The notes under the pieces are model-generated. The model searched no databases, was not told the origin of the DNA, and saw only the letters and a list, made by a program, of their open reading frames with translations. A stretch of DNA of 64,000 nucleotides from Tillandsia leiboldiana (lineage: Eukaryota > Streptophyta > Magnoliopsida > Poales > Bromeliaceae), in the NCBI GenBank assembly GCA_029204045.2, contig CM055077.1, positions 14,150,584 to 14,214,583 on the forward strand, read 5' to 3'. Positions 1 to 10,612 of the stretch are shown piece by piece. The position numbers and the translations under genes are program-made. Numbering within the stretch: the first letter of the stretch is position 1; every line of letters starts with the position of its first letter.

Positions 1-2086
1 ATTGTTGTTCCTAGTATTATCTGTTGATCTTGTGATCTTTTACTTCCTTCTATCTGTTAAATTATAGTATCTTGGAACCTGACCTAGCACCCCCGTCATA
101 TGTTGCATGTGTAACCAGACCAGTAGAAAACCCTCACTTGGGCTAGGGTTATTTATGTTTAGACATCCACACTTTTTGTTTCATTCCTGGACTTAGTGTT
201 ATCCTCGCCCGGGTAGTGGGCCGAGTGGTCGGGACTTCTTTTTAGTGTGGGTTGCATTTGCACTCGTGCTTGGGAGCAGAGTGGAGTCTGGTAGATGTAG
301 TGGATCGCTTATCTGTACCGGGAACCGTTTGAGGAAAACGGTGGTCCCGGGAGGTCTTGTTTTCCCCTTTTTGGGTTGTCGCCACTGTGGTAGTGGCAGT
401 AGTTTACTAGTGTTAGCTGGACCTAGAACCCAGAACCCTTTTTGACATACACATGATTTTAGTCTACCTATGTTTTCTTCCAAGCATCGAAGGGTCGCTG
501 GAGTCTGTTCTTGTTTGATTGGACAAAGGCATCAGCCCTTCGGGGTTTGGGTAAAACACTTGTTTCTCACTGTTTTTCTAAAAAGAACTAAAAATTATTA
601 AAAATGGATTTCTTCTCAAAACAAGATAGCTTTTCAATAACAAATGTCACATTTTTCCTGTAAATCTCACCCCTCGAAAGGATTCGAGTGGTCTGGGTTC
701 TAGGGGCCGTTCCTTTGTCGGGACGAAAGCCACGGGGGCCGAGCCTGGAACCTGTTCTTGTTTGATAGGGTTGTAGGTGTAGGTCTTCCGGGACTTTCGG
801 GCCCTGTTGGTGTCTTCTGCGTGTTGTACCGTGATTATTGTGTTCCCGAACTATAAGGGGTCGGGAACTTCGATAGGCGGAGCCTAGAGTCTGTTCTTGT
901 TTGATAGGGTTCTAAGCACCGGCCTATCGGGTTTCCGAACCCTTATGGTGTCGGTCCTTCCTGTGAGTTTAGTGTTTTGTTGTGGGAGCCGTCTGGTGGA
1001 CGGTGGTCCTGGCTGTGGAGTATCTCCATCCAGTGTGTTTGTGCTGTGAGCTGTTGGAGAGGCTAGTGTCTCGTGTTCGTGTGAGCTGATCAGCTGAGTC
1101 GTCGAGAGTGCTCCGACCGTTGTGCGAGTTGTTTGAGGATTCTGAGTCTTTTCGTTCAGAGCGCGAGCGTGGATTTTGGACTATAGCCTGCAGTGCCACT
1201 TGAGCTCGACAGAGTGCGCGGATACCATTGTCCTCGTTGGGGTCGCTCCCCTCGAGTGCCACGTCCGGGGTGGGTCTGCACTTTGGTATCGCGACTTGTC
1301 GACGCCGTCCCTCTCACTGGCCCAGTTTGGGCAGTCACGGACACAGTCCCTCTGGCTGGCCCAGTTTTGGCAGCTACGGACGCCCTACGTCAGTCCGGTC
1401 CTCCGGGATGTAACGGCAGTAGGTAGGCGCAGGTTTGACTCGACCGAGGAGGCAGTCAGGTAGATTGGGTGACTGTACTTTGAGAGTTGGTAGATGCATC
1501 ATGTTTCCATCTGTTCCACTCTTTGAGCATCTAGTTAGAGGCATAGTAGCTGTAGAGTTACTTTTCCAGCCCTTTCATTTCAGTATTATATTATTGTTAC
1601 TTTATGCCTCTAGTAGACTTAGTGGGCAGACCGTCGGGCTTGTTGGCGGCACCCACTGAGAACTACTTGGGACGTAGTTCTCACACCCGTCGTGGTGTAT
1701 TTTCCCACAGGGACTTCTACTCCTGTTCCTGCTGCTCCTGTTGCTGCTTCTTCAGATCGAGGTAAGGGAGTCGCGAGATAGATCCCTACCAGTCGTCGTC
1801 CAGAGAGTAGACGTACCCCCCTTACTTTTTGAGAGCTTATGTTGAGCGACCTTGTAGTGAGGTATAGAGTTGTATTTTATTTTTACTGCTTGAGAGACTT
1901 ATGTACTTTTGGTGAGGACTTTGTGTTGTATATATTTCCTTTTTTAGCAGTTTACTTTCAGCTCTGATATCTGTTTAGTATAGTTGATCTTTTGCAGGTT
2001 AGTCGCTTCGTCTATACGGGGCTTCCCGTATGGGCGGCGGATCTGTTGGCGAGCCCGGGTCGCAGTTTCGACGTCGGGGCGTGACA
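1..2086 (+). mobile_element. Gypsy element F: 3' part of a long LTR
   Basis: The segment is about 80% similar by eye to 52440-54589, the second half of the LTR of gypsy C in the same orientation. It ends with the same terminus (CGGGGCGTGACA). No primer site follows at 2087, so this is a 3' LTR or a solo LTR whose start lies left of the window. It sits inside the leader of copia element E. It carries the conserved block at 1240-1271 and one copy of the 57-bp unit that is doubled in gypsy C. Short open frames inside are chance frames. No target duplication can be checked because the other end is not visible. Confidence 0.85.
1240..1271. promoter_or_regulatory. Conserved gypsy LTR block (F copy)
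   Basis: This block contains GGGTCGCTCCCCTCGAGTGCC and then a decayed form of the ACTCCGGAGT palindrome. The same block occurs in gypsy A, B and C LTRs. Its function is unknown; its persistence in otherwise diverged LTRs suggests a cis-acting role. Confidence 0.5.
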
Positions 2087-2116
2087 CCCCCTTTCTCTCT
2101 CTAAAAGATTTCCAAG

Positions 2117-2531
2117 GTATTTTTCTTCAAGATCTACGAGATTCTTGCTGTGATTTGTAAGATCTTTCATCAATCTTGCTTTTTATGTTTCAAAACCCTA
2201 GTTTTAGGTTTTGATGATTTATTTTGGGATTTTTGAGTTGATCTCTTTTTTCTAATAAAATCTCTTGCATATATCACCTTATTTTCATGATTAGAAAATA
2301 AATGATTGCTTTCTATGTAATTAGATTCATGTTTTCTTGCATATATTGCTTGGATCTAACATTTACATCTTTTCTTTAGATCAAGAAAATTGGAATTTTA
2401 GAGCTTGTATGTAAATTGGTTTCGAATGTTAGATCTTCAAAGTTTACATGTTTAGAATGTTTGTTAAACATTTTTAAGCTTTTTATAATATTCATATTCG
2501 ATCAAATCATAGTGCATTATGTTCTTTACAG
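2117..2531 (+). other. Probable leader intron of the envelope-like gene (element E)
   Basis: A donor-like AAG/GTATTT at 2114-2122 follows a CT-rich leader. An acceptor TTCTTTACAG ends at 2531, five bases before the ATG at 2536. The interval is AT-rich like plant introns. copia1 has the same arrangement at 31030-31413. Splicing is inferred, not shown. An upstream in-frame ATG at 2416 would lie inside the intron, so 2536 is preferred as start. Confidence 0.6.
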
Positions 2532-2535
2532 GATA

Positions 2536-3912
2536 ATGGCATTCTTTTTGCTACTTGCACTTGTGGTTTTGATGGCCACCGGGAGTGTACATGGTCGTGG
2601 ATGTGGAAAGAAGAAAGCTTCTAAACGATCACGTGATGAAGGCTCAACAAGCTCAGAATCAGAACCTTCATCGGAATATGAGAAAGAATCAGAAAAAGGA
2701 AAGGGAAAGGCACCGATGACTTCAAGGAAAAAGAAAGGTGCAAATTCTCCGCCACGAAGAAGTACCGAAGGACCGGTAATTCGTGAACGCTCTCAATCAA
2801 AACGGCGATCAAAAATTGGTGAAGGGGAACAACACATTAGTTCAAAGCGCCGTGCAATATTTGAGAATAGAGCATGTATTGGAGAGCGACATGTCAACTT
2901 CAATGAGTTGTATCGAGAAGTTCCAGACTTTGCAAGGCTACTGGAACGGATTCCTATTGAGCCACTTGGTAGAGTTCCAGCAAAGATGGGTTTCTGTGTG
3001 GAGCTACTCAGGGAGTTTTACATGAGAGCAGTTATACTTCACAAGGATCATGACACCGGGACATTCATATTTGAAACAACAGTTAGAGGTGTCAAGTTTG
3101 ATGTAACTCCTGCTGTAATTGGTGCGAATCTGGGATTGATTGTTGATACATCTGGTCTGCACTATACTCGGGGTGATTTTTAGCATGAAACTCATTGGGA
3201 TATTGTTGTGAATGCTATTTGCAAGTCATGAACACATACAAACAGGTTGTATGTTGAATCAAAGAATTTAAAGCCGGAATACCACATTCTGTCTTTAATT
3301 ATTTGCTACAACCTCTTGCCTACGTTGGGGACTAAAAGGATACGATGGGATCGTCTTCTTCTTTTTTATTTCCTTGGTCACCCAGAGAGTGCATTTGGAA
3401 TTAACGTCAATATTCCATTCCTTATTTGGCAACAAATGGTGCATGTGATTGAATGATCAAATCACCGTGAACTGCTTCCCTACCCGATTTTGATCACTAG
3501 CATATTGGAAGATCACGGAGTGGATATCAAGTGTGTCAAATATGACTATGGCTTGGGCGCTATTGATGGAATTACTTTAGCCAAGTCAATTAGCACTCTA
3601 AAGACGTTTGGTCAAGTAAAAGGATACGCGGGTGAAGCGACTCCAAGTGCACCGCCTCGTCAAGTGGAACATCAAGACTCTTCTGGATCAGATGAGGTAG
3701 TGACGCTACAATCATTGCATCGGAATGTACGCTCACTGAAGAAAAAAATGGAACAAGGGTTCAAGAAGCTTGAGGACGGATTGAAGAAGATTTTTGATAT
3801 CCTCGGTTGCAAGCATGATGATGTAGTTCCTGGAGCGACTGGGCCAACTACTTCACATGGACCTACTTCACATGATGACGATGATGATGATGACGGACAT
3901 GACGATGAGTGA
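2536..3912 (+). pseudogene. Envelope-like ORF of element E with three in-frame stop codons
   Basis: One reading frame of 458 codons runs from the ATG at 2536 to the stop at 3910-3912, broken only by TAG at 3181, TGA at 3229 and TGA at 3454, with no frameshift. Residues 1-20 form a signal-peptide-like segment (hydrophobic LLLALVVLMA, then small residues before Arg). A basic and Ser/Glu-rich stretch follows to about residue 110, then a globular region shared with the copia1 protein (RACIGERHVN; FLGHP..AFGINVNIP), a coiled coil around 389-425 (SLKKKMEQGFKKLEDGLKKI) and an Asp-rich tail. The shared region resembles the domain annotated in plants as putative plant transposon protein, found in Sirevirus envelope-like ORFs. 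No fusion or receptor function can be inferred. The stops suggest an old inactive copy. Confidence 0.8.
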
Positions 3913-4048
3913 CTCTTTATTTTTCTTGTTCTTGCTTTTTATTTTCATTTTGCTTGTTGATGAACAAGAACTTTTATGGTCATGTAACTAAGAACTAATC
4001 CTCCTAGTACTTTCCTTTTGTCTAGTATTTTTACTGTTTGACAATTTA

Positions 4049-4166
4049 TGACAAAAAGGGGGAGAAGAGAAATGACGGAGATGAGATGATCAAGAACGGA
4101 GATGAGATGATCAAGATAGGGGGAGATGATCAAAAAGAGATGAGATGATCAAGATAGGGGGAGATG
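4049..4166 (+). other. Cluster of polypurine tracts (element E)
   Basis: AAAAAGGGGGAGAAGAG near 4052 is followed by two copies of ATAGGGGGAGATGAT near 4117 and 4155, set in a minisatellite of GAGATGAGATGATCAAG-like units. Multiple polypurine tracts upstream of the 3' LTR are a known Sirevirus hallmark. The tract next to the LTR itself (CCAAAGGAGTAGA, 4472-4484) is decayed. Confidence 0.7.
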
Positions 4167-4625
4167 ATAAAAAAGGGAGCCGAAAATCAAAAGGAACCAA
4201 AAGGACGAATCAAATGTAGGATTTACATTTAATTCCTGACAACTGACTTTTGATTTGTTTGGAGTTTTGTTTTGCAGGATTTACATCACTTTAAGACTCC
4301 AAGTCCTAAGTCATAGAGTTTGTTCTAGGACTGGTTCAAATGTATTTTTGTTTATTGGATCTTTCACGCAAAGAAAGTCAATATTTTGGTGATGACATTG
4401 AATTTTGATTTTTTGGTTTAAGATGAGTGTCATGAGCGTTTTATATATTTTTGGGTTTTTTCACGAAATTGCCAAAGGAGTAGATTGTTACGGCTTTTAT
4501 GTTGGCATATTTCGTTATTTGAGTCGGAGTCTTGAAGTGATCAAATTGTCAAATCAGTAATTGAAGACTCGGAGAAGATTCAACAAGAGCTCAAGTTGGC
4601 ACTCAGGTATGATTAAATTAATCAT

Positions 4626-4705
4626 GGTGATTTAAGTATATTTACAATCTTTGGAATCATGTTTTGGTGATTTAAGTATATTTACAATCTTTGGAATCAT
4701 GTTTT
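4626..4705. repeat. 40-bp tandem duplication in LTR of E
   Basis: Two adjacent identical copies of a unit starting GGTGATTTAAGTATATTTAC (4626-4665 and 4666-4705). Confidence 0.9.
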
Positions 4706-4773
4706 ATTGAAACCCGGTTTAGAAGAGGTTTTGGGAACTTGGATTTTAACTCATAACTTCTTTTAAGTTTGGA

Positions 4774-4988
4774 TTCCGGTACATGGTTTGTTTTGTTATA
4801 CTTATATTTGAAAAATTCTGTATTTTACATTGAGTACCGGAACCCCACTTTGAGTTCCTCAAAACCCGACACAAGATTTTTTGGAAATTACATTGAGTAC
4901 CGGAACCCAACTTTGAGTACCGGAACGCAATAAGAAAATCTATCTGTTGCGTCATTGAGTACCAGAACCTACTATTGAGTACCGGTAC
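4774..4988. promoter_or_regulatory. CCGG-core palindrome array in LTR of E
   Basis: About six copies of GAGTACCGGAAC or GTACCGGTAC variants lie just upstream of the TATA box at 5044. The core form GTACCGGTAC is a perfect 10-bp palindrome. It holds the same position as the GATCCGGATC array of copia1. Palindromic LTR motifs are known from Sireviruses of other plants; an enhancer role is inferred. Confidence 0.65.
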
Positions 4989-5043
4989 GCAATGTTAAGT
5001 CATGATAAGAATGCTAAACCGACTTTGATTGATTTCCAAAGGT

Positions 5044-5051
5044 TATAAATA
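5044..5051 (+). promoter_or_regulatory. TATA box of E LTR
   Basis: TATAAATA about 55 bases after the last palindrome, followed by a leader resembling that of copia1. Confidence 0.65.
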
Positions 5052-5311
5052 GATACTTAGGGTTTCTCAAGAATGATGGACCAATTCAGAAACACTTGAG
5101 AGCAACCCTAGAGGTTAGGTTTTTATCGTTCATCTTTTTAGCCTCTTTTAGGTCAATTCAACGGTTCTTTGATGAGATGCTTTTTGTCGAATTGATCTAA
5201 TCTTTGCTTAGAGATTTCATCCATGGTTCTCTAATGATATTCTAAGCAAAGGATCACCATCGAAGCCTATACTTTCGTAACGGCTGAGTTTGCGTCAAGG
5301 AGTTGACGTGG

Positions 5312-5396
5312 CATCGTGGATTAGATGTGTTGAAGGCGTTTCGTGGATTCAAAACGTGTTGCTCGTGGATTCGAGTGGCGTTCGTGGATTCGGACG
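5312..5396 (+). other. TGGATT stem-loop row in LTR leader of E
   Basis: Four stem-loops share the loop TGGATT: CATC/GATG (5312-5327), CGTTTCG/CAAAACG with one mismatch (5337-5356), CTCG/CGAG (5362-5375) and CGTTCG/CGGACG with one wobble (5379-5396). A fifth weak one (CCG/CGG, loop TGGAGT) lies beyond the gypsy A insertion at 15669-15680. The stems differ but pair, so the conserved property is structure. Confidence 0.7.
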
Positions 5397-6228
5397 TGTG
5401 CATTGGACCTGCAGTCAGTGAGCGCAAGATCCGGAGAAGTTGAAGGTGGGGTTTGTCACGCCCCGGGTGAAAACCAGAACCCGGGCTCGTCTACAGATCC
5501 GCCGTATACACAGAATTTCCCGTGTACACGAAGCGCTGGTAACCTGCTCAAATATAGATGACATAATAAAAGAGCATAAACAGAGCTAAACTGGAACTAG
5601 TACATCTCAGATAAAGCTGGAAAGTAAAAGTGCGGAAGTAAACTCTCAATAATACAAATATCTCTCCCAGCTCACCAATCAAATACAACCTGCCGGCCGA
5701 AGCCAGACCCAAAAGAAATGAAAAGTAGAGTATCTGAGAGTATCGGGGTACATCTAGTAACTGAACTGGTGCCTGGGTAGACCGCTATCTAATCCGCGAT
5801 CCTCTTACCTCGGTCCGCTGAGGAGGGTCCAGCAACTCCCGCAGACAACTCTGCAAAACAAAGGGAAAGAGAAAAGAGACAGCAGTGGGGGTGAGAACTA
5901 CTGTAAACAGCAGCCTCCCCCTAGTGGGTAGACCTCAACTCAGACATGCCCACTAGGACTAAAAGAGGCGGAAGAATAAAACAAGGTGGTAAGCTGTAAA
6001 TATGCCAACTGATGATGTATGAAGCTACAGCTAAATGCCTCTAAAGTGCCAGCTAGGAATATAGCTAAATGTATGCATCAGAATGTAAATGCCTGCCTGT
6101 CTGGACCCAATCGATACACCAGTAAGAACTGGTACTGCCTGCCTTGCCTGCCAAATCGGGTATGCCAGCCTACGCATAACACCGATAGGGAATGAGAGTC
6201 TCAAGGACTCGAAGCCTGTAAATCGCAC

Positions 6229-6260
6229 ACTCCGGAGTGGCACTCGAGGGGAGCGACCCA
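6229..6260. promoter_or_regulatory. Conserved gypsy LTR block (A, left)
   Basis: The palindrome ACTCCGGAGT is followed by GGCACTCGAGGGGAGCGACC. The block is repeated in the right LTR at 12615-12646 and is shared with elements B, C and F. Confidence 0.55.
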
Positions 6261-8776
6261 CACGAGTAAAGTAACTCTGTCATCAGTATCACAAGTATCT
6301 CTGTATCGAGTATCACTGTATAGCAGGACTGGATCATGACAACGATCAAAGTGGGAAAAATCCTCCACTAAAGAAAGACCCGATCTCAACCTGATGCAAG
6401 ATAAACAAATAGTGGGAAACTCCCTCCACTAAAGACCTGATACCCAATCTGATGCATAAGCGACCTCCGGTCCACCGCCCAATGTCCGCGGTTGCCGCAA
6501 TACCCTGCCATCAAGCCCTGCTTGTCCCAAAACCCAAGAACCTGACTACACTATCCCAAACCCCCTGCTCGCGTAGGAGCTGCAAATACCCCGAGCCTCA
6601 AATGAAAGGAGAAAAGAATAATAAAAAGGTTTCTCCTATGTCAATTCCAGCATGATAGTGTAGCAGAAAAAGGTGGCCTGTCTAGGTGACCATACAAGCA
6701 TGCAAATGTCCCAAGATGGTATATATAAAATATAGCAGATATCGATATGATCTTACCTTGCTAAAGCATGCAGATAAATGCATAAGGATAGTAAATAGGA
6801 GATAACCTGTGCCTGTCTATACCTCATGCCCAAGCCCACAATTTATTAATCAGCCTTCTAATCATAGAAGCTACTCCAATGCCTAGTGGGTAATCAAAAG
6901 TAGAGGTTCACAACAACACCCATGATCACAAACATGTCCCACATATGACATCTGGTCCACCGTCTGCTATCCGCGGTGGCCATAATACCCAAGAAGCTAA
7001 AATCCAGGCCCCGGCTACACTATTCCAATCCCCTGCTCAAATCCGAGCAACAAATAGCCACCTGACTAAAGAATAGGGGGAGAAGGAGCAAACAGGTTTC
7101 TTCTAAATCAAATCCCAACATAAAGTGTAGCGATAAGAAATGGCCCTGCAAAATGTCCAAATAAGCCAGCCTATGTCCTCATGAGAGATAGGAGAAAATG
7201 TGATAAATAGTGGTTCGACTAGTGTATCAATTAATAGCTTCACCTGGGTGTAATCATCATGCTAAAATCATAATCCGACCACACCTGTCTATAATCTGCT
7301 AATCACCCTCATATAAACCATCCCCCTATGCCTGTCCAAAATATTCTCAAGTGGTACCCTCCCGCAAGACATTTCATAATATCCCATCATAAAAGTAAAT
7401 CCCCCATGCTAAGTTAAATGCCAATAATATTCCCATAAGCATGTATAAGTTCCAACCACTATCACGTTTCCACTATGATATTATCCATATGATAGGCTCA
7501 CAATTATTTGGTTAAGCATGCATGTTTAATAAGTGACCATTCAAGCATGCAAAGTCCTTTATAATTATCAAAACATGATTCAAGTATTCTAGTTCTCACA
7601 AAGTAGAGGTATGCCGTTTAAATAAGCTTCCATTTTACTAAGTTGCCCAAGTTGGTTTATGTATATGTATAAGAGGTCCCATCATGCATATACAACATAT
7701 CCACTTTAACAAAGCTCTTCCCATGGTTTTAGGCGACATATTATTTACAAGAATTAACCATTAATCAGCACTTAGTCCTTTTGAAGTCACAAACTCTAGT
7801 TATAAGTCCAATTTCCTGATTAGCATGCCAGATTCATTTTACCGGTTCTTTTAACAATGCAACATAGTAGCAACTCAAATAGGCCTAGTGGGGACATCAC
7901 AAGTAGGAGGATAAACAACGGTACCCACCTCGAGCGCTAAATCCGGTCCTCGAAGGCTAAGTCCGCGCCCGATCCGAAAATCCCGCAATACTGCACCATA
8001 AGTCCCAAAGGATGCACACATAATTATTATCCAAGTTTAATCTAAAAATCTGTCCCCAAAAATCTGTTAATAGTTCAGCCATTTTCACCTGCGAAACGTG
8101 CCCAAGAAATTCCCAAAAAAATACTACTGCGATCTACGCGACGATCCGGTCGAAACAAGTACCTGCACGTCTCCACACGATTTTCCTACGCTGAGAACCA
8201 AAATTGACAAGGGAACCACCCCGAACAATACATTCATCCAAAACTGCGATACAAGGTTCTGTAAAAAGGGGTTTCTCACCTTCGGGGAAAATTCCAGAAA
8301 ATCCAAGAAAATTCAGAGACTCTCCTTGCGATGCGTAGATGCAAATCCTCTTTTGAATCGCCCTGATCTGACGTCCGTGCGCAAAGTTATCGCCAAAACA
8401 AGGCAGTGCTGTCCCAAAACTCCGCGACGGAAAAAGGGTCAAAATGAGGCCACAGAAACTCCAACAAAGCCTCGGAATCAGAAGAAACTCACAACAGAGA
8501 AAATTAAGCCCTACCTGTTAAGAATCCAACGGCACAAAAATCGCGAAAATGGGAGGTCGGGATGAGTCGGGGGAGCCTGAACACCGAAATATGACGAATC
8601 AGGTTGCCGTAAAATGATCGTCGCGCCGCGCCGGAAAAATCTCAAACCTTGGGATCCGAGCCTCCTAAAATCCTGAGAAGTCTACAGGAGGTGTAGAATT
8701 GAGAGAGGAAAATTTTCTTAGAAGGGACCTCGGAGTGAAACCGAACAGGAGAAGAGGATTTTGGCCCTCAAATGAC

Positions 8777-8786
8777 CTATATAAAG
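8777..8786 (-). promoter_or_regulatory. TATA-like box of gypsy A LTR
   Basis: On the minus strand this reads CTTTATATAG; the right LTR has the same at 15162-15171. G-box-like motifs lie on its upstream (higher coordinate) side. Confidence 0.45.
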
Positions 8787-9273
8787 CCAAAAAACCACCC
8801 TGCAACCGGCCGCCAAAACTCCGTGGACCGCACACCGTAGGCCCGCTAATCAGCGCCTGCCACCTGTCCTAGCGCCGGCTCATGCACCCTGCCGCGCTGC
8901 TCCATGGACCGGCTGCTGCGGACCGGCCAATGAGGGCCCGCCACGTGGCGCCCCCGGTGGTCCACGACTTCCCCATGCACCAGAAACCACCAGAAACATC
9001 CGGGAGTCCGTTTTTGGGCATCCGGACTCCGAATTCAACAAGTAAATAGTCGTTTTCAAGCGTTTTTCGGCGCTGAATCTAAATACGCCCTCCGTTTGGC
9101 CTAAAAACCTTTCTAAAATTCGGCAAATGCCGCCGAAGGCCAAACTAACAATAAATACTACCATGGACCCATCTGTGCCGTCCCTTTGACACACTGTGGA
9201 TCAAACACCATCAATAGGTGTTTACACATTGGACTCACGGGAAAAACAGTGCATGGAAACCTGGATCATCACA

Positions 9274-10612
9274 TCCTCCCCCACTAAAAGAAAGTTTCGT
9301 CCTCGAAACTAAAGTCATTCCTCAACACGGAACCTCAACCATACAGAGGGGGTAAATATACAATCATCCATCACTCAAGCTCTCAAGGCTGTCAAATACC
9401 TCCTTCAGAGACGCGATGCAATCCTCGGGTCTCTAACCAGAACGAAACAAAGGAGAACACTCCAGAGAACCACGCCACCTCAACTAGGTACAGCTGGGCT
9501 AACTGCTCGGCCATCAAGTGGTCTGCATCGGTACCAGCATCTGCCCCTGCTAGGGCCTTAGATAATCCAACCACAAGTCCAACAACACCCAACTCGATCC
9601 AAGTACCTCGGTACTCCCGAGGCATCCGATATAAGTCCCCCAACTGATCCCGTAGCCTCTGATCTCTAATCCAAAACCTTCGGGATGTAAAAGCAATTTC
9701 CTAACTTCCCGGCATCAGCACACAGCCACCAGCGGTCGAGAGAACCAGACTGCAAAACAACCTTCGCGAAGATCCAGTACCGTTGCAGCGGGTAAATCAA
9801 ATCCTCCAAGCATGACAGAAGGGTGCTAGCTCCCGATGATCACTTCATCAAATTCTTACGGGTCCTCACAAAGCCGAAGTGAACCAACCTTCCACAACTC
9901 GAATAGCATCGGCGCCCCCCCAAAGGCGCCACCCTTGGCCTGACACAAATCCAAAACGTCGAATCCTGGAGTTGGGTCCTCAACTCCCAAACTGGTGCCA
10001 TGCCAGACAACTCCGCTAGGAGAACAGCTGGGAACTCACAACCAAAAAGGGGTATCTCCAAGTCCTGATGCCGCCGCAGGTCCCTCAAACACACCAGCCA
10101 ACAAGCTACTCACCCACTACGAGACATCCGCCTCGCTCACAAGGTCAAAACCAAAGAAGCGAAGATACTCTCAAGCAACCCAGGTACACCAACACCTCCA
10201 GGTCTGGCTCCCACGAGAACCGTCCTCGCAGCATAATCAGCTGCCGCGAAAAGAAAAAAAATAACCGAGCCAGCCCAACCGTCCTAAGTACCAAACCAAG
10301 CCCCACAACTAGGTCAAGACCATCAGGTCTACAGGTACAATCAAGGACTCAACTGCACCGGGCAGGACCCACAACACGTCCCTACGTGCTAAAGATCGGG
10401 AATACGACCTCCCGAACACCCGGTAACCGTCCTACCCATAACCCAATGCAAGGAAGTACATGCACTCCTAACAAATGCCTAGGATGCCCAAATGCAACAC
10501 AATGCACAATCAATGCCGGTAAATACAGTAAAACCATACCTGCCCCCACAAGGTCGGCTGCTGCAAAATCCTCCGCCTGAGCGGGGTAGACCCGACCGCT
10601 CTGAGCCGGCGG
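9274..10612 (-). pseudogene. Polypurine tract and decayed pol remnants of gypsy A
   Basis: 9274-9286 is TCCTCCCCCACTA, the polypurine tract next to the 3' LTR on the minus strand. The remainder has no long frame. A minus-strand stretch around 9392-9643 contains LAQLYLVEV, recalling the integrase core LAQLYLAEIVRLHG of gypsy B. A stretch around 9840-10094 may derive from the RNase H to integrase linker. Protease, RT and the catalytic residues are not recognisable. Confidence 0.6.

Larger units (their letters stand above)
2087..5453 (+). mobile_element. Copia element E (Sirevirus-like): 3' internal region and first part of 3' LTR
   Basis: This is the right end of a copia element whose left part (pol and 5' LTR) is outside the window, beyond the F LTR that cut in at 2086/2087. 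In order it holds the end of a leader exon, an intron, an envelope-like gene with in-frame stops, several polypurine tracts, and an LTR starting TGTTACGG at 4486. The LTR is interrupted at 5453 by gypsy A and resumes at 15664. The layout matches copia1 (31030-34967), but the sequences are well diverged, so E is a separate family. Confidence 0.85.
4486..5453 (+). repeat. 3' LTR of copia element E, part 1
   Basis: Starts TGTTACGG directly after a polypurine-like tract, as in copia1. It contains a 40-bp tandem duplication, a palindrome array, a TATA box and TGGATT stem-loops. Gypsy A splits it after 5453. Parts 1 and 2 total about 1215 bp, compared with 1341-1344 bp in copia1. Confidence 0.85.
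5454..9273 (-). repeat. 3' LTR of gypsy A (left copy)
   Basis: 3820 bp. On the plus strand it begins TGTCACGCCCCGGGTG and ends GATCATCACA. It holds the conserved block at 6229-6260, a TATA-like CTATATAAAG at 8777-8786 and G-box-like CCACGTGGCG near 8940. Open frames such as 8098-8565 recur in both LTRs but show no known protein features. Confidence 0.92.

Noticed and set aside
2416..2535. Upstream ATG extending the E envelope-like protein by 40 residues
   Set aside because: It lies in the probable intron, AT-rich, before the acceptor at 2531; copia1 supports the start at 2536.
8098..8565. 155-codon plus-strand frame, repeated at 14483-14950
   Set aside because: It lies antisense in gypsy A LTRs; the two copies match only because the LTRs match. 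No protein features.
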